Source: Cardiobacteriaceae bacterium TAE3-ERU3
GTDB taxonomy: Bacteria; Pseudomonadota; Gammaproteobacteria; Cardiobacteriales; Cardiobacteriaceae
NCBI GenBank assembly: GCA_019218315.1
Contig: JAHUUI010000005.1
Location: 62,001-126,000, forward strand
Length of the DNA: 64,000 nucleotides
Reading direction: 5' to 3'
Positions 36,404 to 43,954 of the stretch are shown here, one piece after another. The stretch's first letter is position 1. Each line of letters opens with the position of its first letter. The notes beneath the pieces were generated by a model, which worked only from the letters and a program-made list of their open reading frames with translations, made no database searches and had not been told where the DNA came from. The translations under genes were made by a program, and so were the position numbers.

Positions 36404-37963
36404 ATGCAAAGAAACGAGCAAATAGCACGAATTAAACAAATAGAAGAACAAGATGTTTTGATTATTGGGGGTGGCGCAACTGGATTGGGCATTGCCGTCG
36501 ACGCAGCCAACCGCGGATTCAAGACCGTGCTATTTGAGCGTGCTGACTTTGCCAAAGGCACATCCAGCCGTAGCACCAAGCTGGTTCATGGTGGCGTACG
36601 TTATCTCGCTCAGGGTGATGTCGCGCTGGTTCGCGAAGCACTGCGTGAACGTGGTCGCCTCGCAAAAAATGCCCCGCACCTGTTCAAAACAGAAGCATTT
36701 ATCATCCCCGGTGAGAAATGGTGGACTGCGCCCTACTACACCTTTGGCCTGTGGCTCTACGACCGCCTATCCGGCAAACTCGGTATTGGCCGCACGCGCT
36801 ACCTCGCACAAGACAAAGCCAAAGCACAGCTCAAAGGCGTCAAAGCAGACAAGCTGCGCAACGGTGTATGCTATTACGATGGCCAATTTGACGATGCCCG
36901 ACTCGCCATCAACCTCGCGCAAACCGCCGTTGAACAAGGCGCAACGCTGGCAAACTACTGTGCAGTTACCGGGTTGGAAAAAGATGATAGCGGCAAAGTC
37001 TGCGGCGTTACGGTGCAAGACACCCTGAACGGCGATACATTTACCGTCAAAGCACGCTGCATCATCAATGCGACCGGCGTCTTTGCCAACGAAATAAATG
37101 ATATGGACGATCCAAACCACAAAGAAGGCATCGTCCCCAGCCAAGGTATCCACCTCGTGCTTGACCGCGAATTCCTACCCAACGATGCTGCACTGATGGT
37201 ACCTAAGACCTCTGACGGCCGCGTACTCTTTGCCGTGCCGTGGCACGGTAAACTCGTCGTCGGTACAACCGATACCCTCGTTGAACACGCTGAATACGAA
37301 CCGCGCCCACTTGAGCAGGAAATCGATTTTATCCTGCAAACCGCTACCGACTATTTCACCAAAGCACCAACCCGTGCTGACGTACGCAGTGTCTTTGTTG
37401 GTCTGCGCCCACTCGCAGCACCAAAAGAAGGCAGTAAGAGTACCAAAGAAGTCTCACGCAGCCATAAAGTCAGTATTAACCCATCGAATTTGGTCAATAT
37501 CATTGGCGGCAAATGGACGACCTACCGTCAAATGGCGGAAGACACACTCGACGCAGCAATCAAAGCCAACATCCTGCCACACAAACCCTGTGGAACGACC
37601 GAACTCCCCATCCACGGCCACCACAGTGCGGACATGGGCAATCATCTCGGCTATTACGGCTCTGACCGTGCGGCAATCGAAGCGCTGGCACAGCAAGACA
37701 GCAAAGCTGGTGAGCAAATCCATCCGCAATATCCGTATCTCTACGCTGAAGTCTTGTGGGCAGTACGCGAAGAAATGGCGCAAACATTGGAAGACGTCCT
37801 CGCGCGCCGTATTCGCCTGCTGTTCCTTGACGCACAAGCCGCAGATGAAGCAGCCGAAAACGTCGCACGCTATATGGCGCAAGAATTGGGCAAAGACGAT
37901 ACATGGGCCAGCGAGCAAGCCGCGACGTTCCGCGAACTTTGCCAACAATACCGTTTACAGTAA
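36404..37963 (+). CDS. glpD: Aerobic glycerol-3-phosphate dehydrogenase
   Basis: A 519-residue FAD enzyme that oxidises glycerol-3-phosphate to dihydroxyacetone phosphate at the inner membrane and feeds electrons to quinone. The dinucleotide fold motif IIGGGATGLGIAVDAANRG is at residues 20-38. FAKGTSSRSTKLVHGGVRYL and the ATGVFAN and VSINPSNLVNIIGGKWTTYR segments follow. It is divergent from glpT. The shared 285-bp region is very AT-rich close to glpD, but I cannot point to a defined GlpR operator. Confidence 0.95.
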   Translation: MQRNEQIARIKQIEEQDVLIIGGGATGLGIAVDAANRGFKTVLFERADFAKGTSSRSTKLVHGGVRYLAQGDVALVREALRERGRLAKNAPHLFKTEAFIIPGEKWWTAPYYTFGLWLYDRLSGKLGIGRTRYLAQDKAKAQLKGVKADKLRNGVCYYDGQFDDARLAINLAQTAVEQGATLANYCAVTGLEKDDSGKVCGVTVQDTLNGDTFTVKARCIINATGVFANEINDMDDPNHKEGIVPSQGIHLVLDREFLPNDAALMVPKTSDGRVLFAVPWHGKLVVGTTDTLVEHAEYEPRPLEQEIDFILQTATDYFTKAPTRADVRSVFVGLRPLAAPKEGSKSTKEVSRSHKVSINPSNLVNIIGGKWTTYRQMAEDTLDAAIKANILPHKPCGTTELPIHGHHSADMGNHLGYYGSDRAAIEALAQQDSKAGEQIHPQYPYLYAEVLWAVREEMAQTLEDVLARRIRLLFLDAQAADEAAENVARYMAQELGKDDTWASEQAATFRELCQQYRLQ

Positions 37964-37983
37964 TTTATTTCTTAACCATAAAA

Positions 37984-38014
37984 CAAAACGGCGTCCATGA
38001 AAGACGCCGTTTTG
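37984..38014. terminator. Bidirectional terminator between glpD and purU
   Basis: A perfect 12-pair stem CAAAACGGCGTC/GACGCCGTTTTG (37984-37995 with 38003-38014) has a 7-nt loop. A and T runs sit within the stem base, which suits both convergent genes. Confidence 0.88.
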
Positions 38015-38031
38015 CTATGCCTGCAATAAGT

Positions 38032-38901
38032 TCAGGAAAACACCACCGTCTTCTTGCCATTGAGCAAGACACGGTGTTCACAGTGATATTGCAGCGCACG
38101 GGCAAGCACCAAACGCTCAATATCATGGCCAATTTCAGTCAGCTTTGCTGCACTCATGTTGTGGGTAACGCGCGCGACATCCTGCTCGATAATCGGACCT
38201 TCATCGAGATCAGTGGTTACATAATGCGCTGTCGCACCAATCAGCTTCACACCTTTGGCATGTGCCTGATGATACGGACGAGCACCCTTGAAGCTGGGCA
38301 AAAATGAATGGTGAATATTAATTGCACGGCCAGTTAAAAACTCGCATAGATCTTCGGACAAAATCTGCATATAGCGCGCCAGCACCACCAGATCAACATT
38401 ATGATCAACTACAGCTTGCTTGAGTTTTGCTTCCTGCGCAGCGCGATTATCATCATCGCGATTGGCCAAAGGCCAGTGGTAATACGGCAAACCATGTCCT
38501 TCACACACTTCACGAAATGTATCGTGGTTACTGCCAACCGCAACAATCTCGATTGGCAGTGAGCCAGACTGCCAGCGGAACAGCAAATCATTCAGGCAAT
38601 GCCCCGCCTTTGATACCATCAGCATCACTCTCGTTTTGTCGGTCACGCGGTGCCATTCAGATTGCATTTCCCATTGGCTCGCCACTGCGGACCATTCTTT
38701 TTCCAGCTCATCGAAAGAGGATGTAGCGGCCGATGCATCCATTTTCACACGCATGAAAAAGTGATTGGTTTCCTCATCACCGTATTGTGCTGAAGTGAGA
38801 ATATTGATCCCACGATCAGCGAGGAAACCAGACACTGCATGAACGATTCCCGGTCGATCAGGGCATGACAAAGTCAGGATATAAATCGCATTTTCTTGCA
38901 T
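38032..38901 (-). CDS. purU: Formyltetrahydrofolate deformylase
   Basis: A 289-residue enzyme that releases formate from 10-formyl-tetrahydrofolate and so balances one-carbon pools. It has an N-terminal ACT domain (ILTLSCPDRPGIVHAVSGFL, residues 5-80). The formyltransferase domain carries VVLARYMQIL, the catalytic NIHHSFLPSFKGARPYHQA and GATAHYVTTDLDEGPII. It is divergent from the marR-type gene across a 142-bp region containing a palindromic operator. Confidence 0.96.
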   Translation of the reverse strand: MQENAIYILTLSCPDRPGIVHAVSGFLADRGINILTSAQYGDEETNHFFMRVKMDASAATSSFDELEKEWSAVASQWEMQSEWHRVTDKTRVMLMVSKAGHCLNDLLFRWQSGSLPIEIVAVGSNHDTFREVCEGHGLPYYHWPLANRDDDNRAAQEAKLKQAVVDHNVDLVVLARYMQILSEDLCEFLTGRAINIHHSFLPSFKGARPYHQAHAKGVKLIGATAHYVTTDLDEGPIIEQDVARVTHNMSAAKLTEIGHDIERLVLARALQYHCEHRVLLNGKKTVVFS

Positions 38902-38982
38902 CTTGTTCTTCTTTATATATGAATGAAACCGCGCACATCATACGCCAGCAGCCCACGCAGATAAAAATTTTTCACAAATTAA

Positions 38983-39019
38983 TTGACAACCAGTTTCCAT
39001 GATGTAAACTGGTTGTCAA
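38983..39019 (+). promoter_or_regulatory. Palindromic operator overlapping the marR promoter
   Basis: A perfect 14-bp inverted repeat TTGACAACCAGTTT/AAACTGGTTGTCAA (38983-38996 and 39006-39019) has a 9-bp centre. The left arm begins with a consensus -35 box TTGACA, and a -10-like TAAACT (39005-39010) lies 16 bp downstream. A repressor bound here would cover the promoter. It lies 24 bp before the MarR-type gene, so autoregulation is the natural reading. The divergent purU gene may be affected too. Confidence 0.8.
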
Positions 39020-39043
39020 ATTACACAACAGGACAAGCCAATC

Positions 39044-39511
39044 ATGGCACAACCTTCCAAACAAATAGGCGACATCGTGTTATCTTTATTCAGACTCAAC
39101 GGGCTATTGCTCGCTTGGGGCGACCACTTTGCCAGTAGCGCCGGGCTGACCTCGGCTCGCTGGCAGGTACTTGGCGCACTCAGCCTGGCTGATGACCCGA
39201 TGACAGCCCCACAAATTGCCGAGCGCATGGGCGTGACCCGCCAAGGTGTGCAAAAACAGCTCAACCTGTTGCTTGACGACGGTTGCGTTGAAAAGCGTGC
39301 CAATCGCATGCACAAGCGCTCGCCGCTGTATGTACTGACCGACAAAGGCGAAGCCTTGTTCCAGCGCATCAGTAACCTTTGGGACAACCACGCCGCAGAA
39401 TGGGCCAAAACCCTGACTACCGAGCAGCTTGACCAAACTCAAAATACACTAAACCAATTAACCAACATCATCAATGAGGAAAACCACCATGAAAAGACAA
39501 ACCATTCGTAA
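39044..39511 (+). CDS. MarR-family transcriptional regulator
   Basis: A 155-residue winged-helix protein. The central DNA-binding part reads TAPQIAERMGVTRQGVQKQLN followed by the wing with RANRMHKRSPLYVLTDKG. Helices at both ends would form the dimer interface. It is the first gene of a set that continues with a small membrane protein (overlap 23 bp) and, after a weak hairpin, a cytochrome b561. A palindromic operator covers its promoter. The effector is unknown. Confidence 0.9.
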   Translation: MAQPSKQIGDIVLSLFRLNGLLLAWGDHFASSAGLTSARWQVLGALSLADDPMTAPQIAERMGVTRQGVQKQLNLLLDDGCVEKRANRMHKRSPLYVLTDKGEALFQRISNLWDNHAAEWAKTLTTEQLDQTQNTLNQLTNIINEENHHEKTNHS

Positions 39512-39956
39512 CATCCACGTCGGCGCCGCCGTACTTGCCACCCTTGGTATCGCTACCTTTTGGCTTTCAACCATCACCGCAGAATTGTTCATGAGCCATG
39601 ACAGTATTGCCACCGTCAAAATGCTGATTTGCTGCGCCATGTTTATTTTCATACCAACCATGGCCATCACTGGCGCGACCGGCATGAAAATGGGTGCAAA
39701 AAGCCCACACCCAAACATCGTGCGCAAGCGTAAGCGCATGCCGATCATTGCCTTGAATGGTCTGCTCGTATTGCTGCCCTGCGCCATTTACCTGAACCAT
39801 CTTGCCAGTGCCGGGCAATTCACCACTACGTTCTACGTCGTGCAAATTATCGAAATTATTGCCGGTGCAACCAACCTGACCATGATGATACTCAGCATGC
39901 GTGACGGCATCACCCTGCACCGCCGTCCGAAAAAACGCAAACCAGCAATGGCATAA
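39489..39956 (+). CDS. Four-helix membrane protein of unknown function
   Basis: A 155-residue protein with four predicted membrane segments and a basic C-terminal tail (HRRPKKRKPAMA). I do not recognise a family. The start at 39489 has a TGAGGAAA site just upstream, inside the end of the marR-type gene. It overlaps that gene by 23 bp, so the two are translationally coupled. A conserved histidine near the N terminus (RNIHVGAAV) is reminiscent of heme-binding cytochrome-like membrane proteins, but this is speculation. Confidence 0.75.
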   Translation: MKRQTIRNIHVGAAVLATLGIATFWLSTITAELFMSHDSIATVKMLICCAMFIFIPTMAITGATGMKMGAKSPHPNIVRKRKRMPIIALNGLLVLLPCAIYLNHLASAGQFTTTFYVVQIIEIIAGATNLTMMILSMRDGITLHRRPKKRKPAMA

Positions 39957-39965
39957 ATACACACA

Positions 39966-39987
39966 AGGGCTGCCACAGAGCAGCCCT
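39966..39987 (+). terminator. Weak terminator-like hairpin after the membrane protein gene
   Basis: An eight-pair stem AGGGCTGC/GCAGCCCT (39966-39973 with 39980-39987) has a 6-nt loop but is followed by only a broken T run (GTTATTT). It may allow read-through into the cytochrome gene. Confidence 0.55.
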
Positions 39988-40034
39988 GTTATTTACACAA
40001 AACAATAATATAACATTCATCATAAGGCTTGATT

Positions 40035-40532
40035 ATGTCCGCAGACACCCGCACCAAACTCTCTACTACCACCATCATCCTGCACTGGATTACCGGTATT
40101 GGCATCATATTCATGATGGCATTTGGTATTTATATGAGTCAAAACGAATTATTTGACCTCTACCCGATACACAAGGCCGTCGGCGTTGCTCTTTTTGCCC
40201 TGATTTTGCTGCGCCTGTTTTGGCGTATGCGCCAAGGATTTTTCCTGCAACACGTCGGTAACTATCACAAATGGGAAACTATACTGTCCAGAATCATCTT
40301 GCTGGTATTGCTGATCGGTATGGTGCTGTTCCCGATTTCCGGCATCGTCATGGCAAATGCCAGCGGCGTTGCTGCAACCATTGGCCAAGGCATCCACAAA
40401 GCACTGCTACCCATTATGGCTCTGGCCATAATCATCCATATCGTGGGTGCATACAAGCATCACCTGATCGATAAAGACGGCACCATGCGCCGTATGCTTG
40501 GCCGAAGAATTAACGACACTGGAGCCCTCTGA
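40035..40532 (+). CDS. Cytochrome b561-type membrane protein
   Basis: A 165-residue four-helix protein of the prokaryotic b561 family. The histidines expected to bind two hemes are visible at residues 17 (ILHWITG), 46 (IHKAVG), 121 (IHKALLP) and 135 (IIHIVGAYKHH). E. coli members such as CybB oxidise quinol with superoxide. The ATG at 40035 with an AAGG site was preferred over an upstream TTG. It is followed by its own strong terminator and is probably part of the MarR-controlled set. Confidence 0.88.
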   Translation: MSADTRTKLSTTTIILHWITGIGIIFMMAFGIYMSQNELFDLYPIHKAVGVALFALILLRLFWRMRQGFFLQHVGNYHKWETILSRIILLVLLIGMVLFPISGIVMANASGVAATIGQGIHKALLPIMALAIIIHIVGAYKHHLIDKDGTMRRMLGRRINDTGAL

Positions 40533-40539
40533 TAGTTAA

Positions 40540-40568
40540 AAAATGCCCCCAGCAATTGGGGGCATTTT
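40540..40568 (+). terminator. Terminator of the cytochrome b561 gene
   Basis: A perfect 11-pair stem AAAATGCCCCC/GGGGGCATTTT (40540-40550 with 40558-40568) has a 7-nt loop. It lies 8 bp past the stop codon. Confidence 0.85.
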
Positions 40569-40778
40569 ATGCATCATAATATATGCAAATTTCAGCATAA
40601 CCCATCTATACAAAAATCTTTGTTCGTCATTTAATGACAACAGCCTCCAAGCAGCACGCACAAAAACTGAACACTCACCCATTTTGCGTGCGTCTTTTTA
40701 TGATCAAATATACCTTGTCACTATAGTAGCCATAGCAAAACGGTCACAACTTCACCGAATGATTAGGAATTAAATTCA

Positions 40779-41180
40779 ATGCTTACGTCACTAAACCACA
40801 TCACGCTTGCAGTGCAAAATCTGGAGGTCTCTTTAACATTTTATACAGAGATTTTAGGATTCAAGCCGAGTGTGCGTTGGGACAACGGCGCTTACCTGCA
40901 TTTGGGCAGTTTATGGCTTTGTCTTTCAGTAGATGCTGTATCACCACGGTCAGACTACACGCACATCGCGTTCACCATAGAAAAGAGTAACTTTGAGACT
41001 TTCGCGGAGAAGTTAAAACAATATCAAGTGCCAATATGGAAGCAAAATAAAAGCGAGGGAGACTCGATATACTTTCTTGATCCTGATCAGCACAAGTTGG
41101 AGGCTCATGTCGACAATTTACAGTCTCGGTTATCAGCACTGCATGATCACCCTTACGCCGGGCTTCAGTGGTTAAGTTAA
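40779..41180 (+). CDS. fosA: FosA-type fosfomycin glutathione transferase
   Basis: A 133-residue vicinal-oxygen-chelate protein. The Mn2+ ligands of FosA are all in place: His7, His62 and Glu108. So are Thr9, Lys88 and the potassium-loop region KQNKSEGDSIYFLDPD with Ser92, Glu93 and Ser96, plus Arg117; each sits two residues earlier than in the Pseudomonas enzyme. FosA adds glutathione to fosfomycin. It stands alone between a terminator and the BASS gene, with no mobile-element traces. The sequence is more AT-rich than its neighbours by eye. Confidence 0.88.
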   Translation: MLTSLNHITLAVQNLEVSLTFYTEILGFKPSVRWDNGAYLHLGSLWLCLSVDAVSPRSDYTHIAFTIEKSNFETFAEKLKQYQVPIWKQNKSEGDSIYFLDPDQHKLEAHVDNLQSRLSALHDHPYAGLQWLS

Positions 41181-41296
41181 TCTAATAACAATCTCTGCAA
41201 ACAGGCTGGTAGCTAAAAATCAGACGCTACTTTATTTTTAATAGTCCTCTTCTTTATGGCTCACTCAAACCATACTGAAGCCGGTTTCTTTCCATT

Positions 41297-41344
41297 AAAA
41301 ACAGCACAGCGGACGATAGTCGACAACCATCGTCCGCTGTGCTG
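41297..41344 (-). terminator. Long-stem terminator of the BASS transporter gene
   Basis: A perfect 16-pair stem (41302-41317 with 41329-41344) has an 11-nt loop. It is followed on the minus strand by five U residues (A run 41297-41301) and starts 15 bp beyond the stop of the transporter gene. Confidence 0.85.
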
Positions 41345-41358
41345 CAAGTAAAAATCAA

Positions 41359-42297
41359 TCAGCTGCGCTTTTTCGTATCTGCCCATACGCAGATATTGGC
41401 GAGTAATGCACCACTGATGTTGTGCCATACGCTGAATAACGCACTCGGCAATGCCGCCAATGGTGAGAAATGCGCCGATGCCAGTGCTGCGCCCAAACCA
41501 CTGTTCTGCATCCCGACTTCAACCATAATCGCACGCTGCTGCGCGAGGCCAAAGCCGCAGACCTTGCCGAGTGCAAAGCCACAGGCGTAACCAAGCAGGT
41601 TGTGCAGAACGACCACACCGAAAATCAACGCACCACTTTCAGCAATCTTGGCCTGTGACAATGCGACCACAATTGCAATAATCAGCACAATACCACCAAC
41701 CGACACCAGCGGCAGAACCTCAATAGCAGGCTTAACCTTGTCGCCCAGCAAACGGTGCACAATCAAACCAGCAGAAATAGGCAACAAGACGATCTTGGCA
41801 ATCGACCACATCATCGCCGCCAGAGGCACATCAATCAGCGTACCGGCATACAGCTCCAACAACAGCGGAGTGACAATTGGCGCAAGCACGGTTGAAAACG
41901 AGGTGATGGTGACGCTCAGTGCGACGTCCCCACGCGACAGGAACGTAATTACATTGCTCGACGTACCCCCGGGGCAGCAGCCGACCAGAATAACCCCTAC
42001 GGCAACCATCGGATCAAGCGCAAACACTTTGGTTAACAGCAGCGCAAGCAGTGGCATAATCAAAAACTGCGCCGCAATACCAACGATGACCTGCACTGGA
42101 CGTTTGGCAATTTCGGCAAAGTCTTTCACATCCAGCGTCAAACCCATACCGAACATAATCAAGCCCAGCGCAGGAACAATCCAGCCTTTTAACCCGACAA
42201 ACCACTGCGGGAAAAAGAACCCCACGACTGCGAACAATATTGCCCACAGCGCAAATGTACGCCCAACCCAAGCGGAAAACCGCGCCAAACCTTGCAT
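41359..42297 (-). CDS. Bile acid:sodium symporter (BASS) family transporter
   Basis: A 312-residue membrane protein with about ten hydrophobic segments. It shows the BASS hallmarks GLIMFGMGLTLDVKDF, GCCPGGTSSNVITFLSRGDVALSVT (the unwound helix) and the C-terminal EVGMQNSGLGAALA. Bacterial members carry organic anions such as pantoate-like compounds, keto acids or bile acids with sodium. The substrate here is not predictable. It is divergent from the TRIC gene. Confidence 0.9.
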   Translation of the reverse strand: MQGLARFSAWVGRTFALWAILFAVVGFFFPQWFVGLKGWIVPALGLIMFGMGLTLDVKDFAEIAKRPVQVIVGIAAQFLIMPLLALLLTKVFALDPMVAVGVILVGCCPGGTSSNVITFLSRGDVALSVTITSFSTVLAPIVTPLLLELYAGTLIDVPLAAMMWSIAKIVLLPISAGLIVHRLLGDKVKPAIEVLPLVSVGGIVLIIAIVVALSQAKIAESGALIFGVVVLHNLLGYACGFALGKVCGFGLAQQRAIMVEVGMQNSGLGAALASAHFSPLAALPSALFSVWHNISGALLANICVWADTKKRS

Positions 42298-42417
42298 AAT
42301 GCCACCTTACTGATTAATGAGAAACAATTAATACTATGCCTCTGCATAGCTTAATGCAACACTTCCGTGCCCACCGCCTGATGCGTATAATCCGCATTTT
42401 TGCACCACCAACCATCT

Positions 42418-43059
42418 ATGCCCAACACGCCGCAAACCCTGATTTACCTGCTCGACATGATCGGCATCTTTGCCTGCAGTGTCGCGGCTAGCGTACTCGC
42501 AAAACGTGTGCGGCTGGATGTCTCGGGGGCAATCATGGTTGCTGTAGCAGGCGCAATCGGCGGCGGTACAATGCGTGACCTACTCATCAACCGCCACCCC
42601 ATTTTTTGGCTCACGGACCTCAACTACCTCATCCTGATTACCGCTACCGCGATTATCACGCAAATTTTCTATCATCAGTTCGAGCGCCTTGACCACCCCT
42701 TGCGCTGGTTCGACGCTATCGGCCTCGCTGCATTTTCCATCATTGGCTTTAATGCCGCAGCCGAACAGGGCATGAATGCTGCAATTATCGTCCTAATGGG
42801 CGTCATTACCGCCGTCATGGGCGGCATCATGCGCGACATCATCTGCCGTGAAATTCCACTCGTTTTGCGCCGGGAGATTTACATATCTGCAGCCATAGCA
42901 GGCGGACTGTGTTGGCTAGCCATGAATCATCTCGGCCTGCCAAGCTGGCTGCGCGACCTCGCCAGTATGCTCATTATCATTGCCATCCGCATGATCTCGT
43001 TCTATCGTGATTGGCATCTACCCGATTTAACCAAACAACCAAAGAGAGAAAAACCATGA
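42418..43059 (+). CDS. TRIC-family channel protein (UPF0126, YadS/YicG-like)
   Basis: A 213-residue membrane protein built of two homologous halves. Each half has a glycine-rich kink followed by a MRD motif: GAIGGGTMRDLLINRHPIFW in the first half and MGGIMRDIICREIPLVLR in the second. Prokaryotic TRIC proteins are trimeric cation channels. The start at 42418 lacks a strong ribosome-binding site. Its stop overlaps the pdxK start (ATGA). Confidence 0.87.
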   Translation: MPNTPQTLIYLLDMIGIFACSVAASVLAKRVRLDVSGAIMVAVAGAIGGGTMRDLLINRHPIFWLTDLNYLILITATAIITQIFYHQFERLDHPLRWFDAIGLAAFSIIGFNAAAEQGMNAAIIVLMGVITAVMGGIMRDIICREIPLVLRREIYISAAIAGGLCWLAMNHLGLPSWLRDLASMLIIIAIRMISFYRDWHLPDLTKQPKREKP

Positions 43060-43883
43060 ACTACAGCGAACTCAACCCACTCACCTACGACATCGTTTCC
43101 GTGCAATCGCAAGTCATCTACGGTACGGTCGGCAACTGTGCTGCCATGCCTACCTTGCGCGACCTCGGTCAACGCGCCATCGCTGTACCAACCGTCTTAC
43201 TCAGTAATACCCCGTTCTACGCCAGCAACGCCGGCGGCATTATCAGCGATGAGTGGTTCAGCGGTTATTTGCGCGATGTCGATGCGCGTGACGCCATCCC
43301 TGAACTCAAAGCAATCATCAGTGGCTACCTCGGCGCACCGTCACAAGCACACATCCTGCACGATTGGATCGTCGAACAGCGCGGCAAACATCCAGATCTG
43401 ATCGCCTGCATTGATCCAGTGATGGGCGATAGCGACAGCGGCCTCTACGTTGACCCTAACCTCGCTGCTGCTTACCGCGACAAACTCATCCATGCCGCCA
43501 ACATCCTCACCCCGAACCACTTTGAAGTTGAATACCTTACCGGCGGAGACAAACTCGAAGGTACCGATGCACTCATCAAAGGTGCACGCAGCCTGCTGCA
43601 CGATAACCTGCGCGCCATCGTCGTCACCAGCGCAAACCTTGACGATACGCCAGAAAACAGCATCAGTATCTTGATCGTCACAGCCGACAGCGCCGAGCAC
43701 TTCCATCATGAGCGCATCGACTGCAACGTCAAAGGCTCAGGCGACACTTTCAACGCCACCCTCGCCACTGGCCTCATTCAAGGCAAGCCACTGCTCGATG
43801 CTGCCAAACACGCTGCTGAGTACGTCGTCAACGCCATGCGTGAAACTGCCAAAGGCAACTACGGCGAGCTTTTACTGCCTTAA
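43056..43883 (+). CDS. pdxK: Pyridoxal/pyridoxine kinase
   Basis: A 275-residue ribokinase-fold enzyme that phosphorylates vitamin B6 vitamers. The N-terminal QSQVIYGTVGNCAAMP, FAVPTVLLSNTP-like AVPTVLLSNTPFYASNAGG and DEWFSGYL segments resemble E. coli PdxK more than PdxY. The catalytic anion-hole motif is KGSGDTFNATL near residue 230. The ATG overlaps the end of the TRIC gene by 4 bp. Confidence 0.9.
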   Translation: MNYSELNPLTYDIVSVQSQVIYGTVGNCAAMPTLRDLGQRAIAVPTVLLSNTPFYASNAGGIISDEWFSGYLRDVDARDAIPELKAIISGYLGAPSQAHILHDWIVEQRGKHPDLIACIDPVMGDSDSGLYVDPNLAAAYRDKLIHAANILTPNHFEVEYLTGGDKLEGTDALIKGARSLLHDNLRAIVVTSANLDDTPENSISILIVTADSAEHFHHERIDCNVKGSGDTFNATLATGLIQGKPLLDAAKHAAEYVVNAMRETAKGNYGELLLP

Positions 43884-43954
43884 TAAACTGATAATCAGAC
43901 GTTTCAAAGAGCCATGCTATAATTGAGCGCTTGCCAAATTTTAACGAGAGCGCA

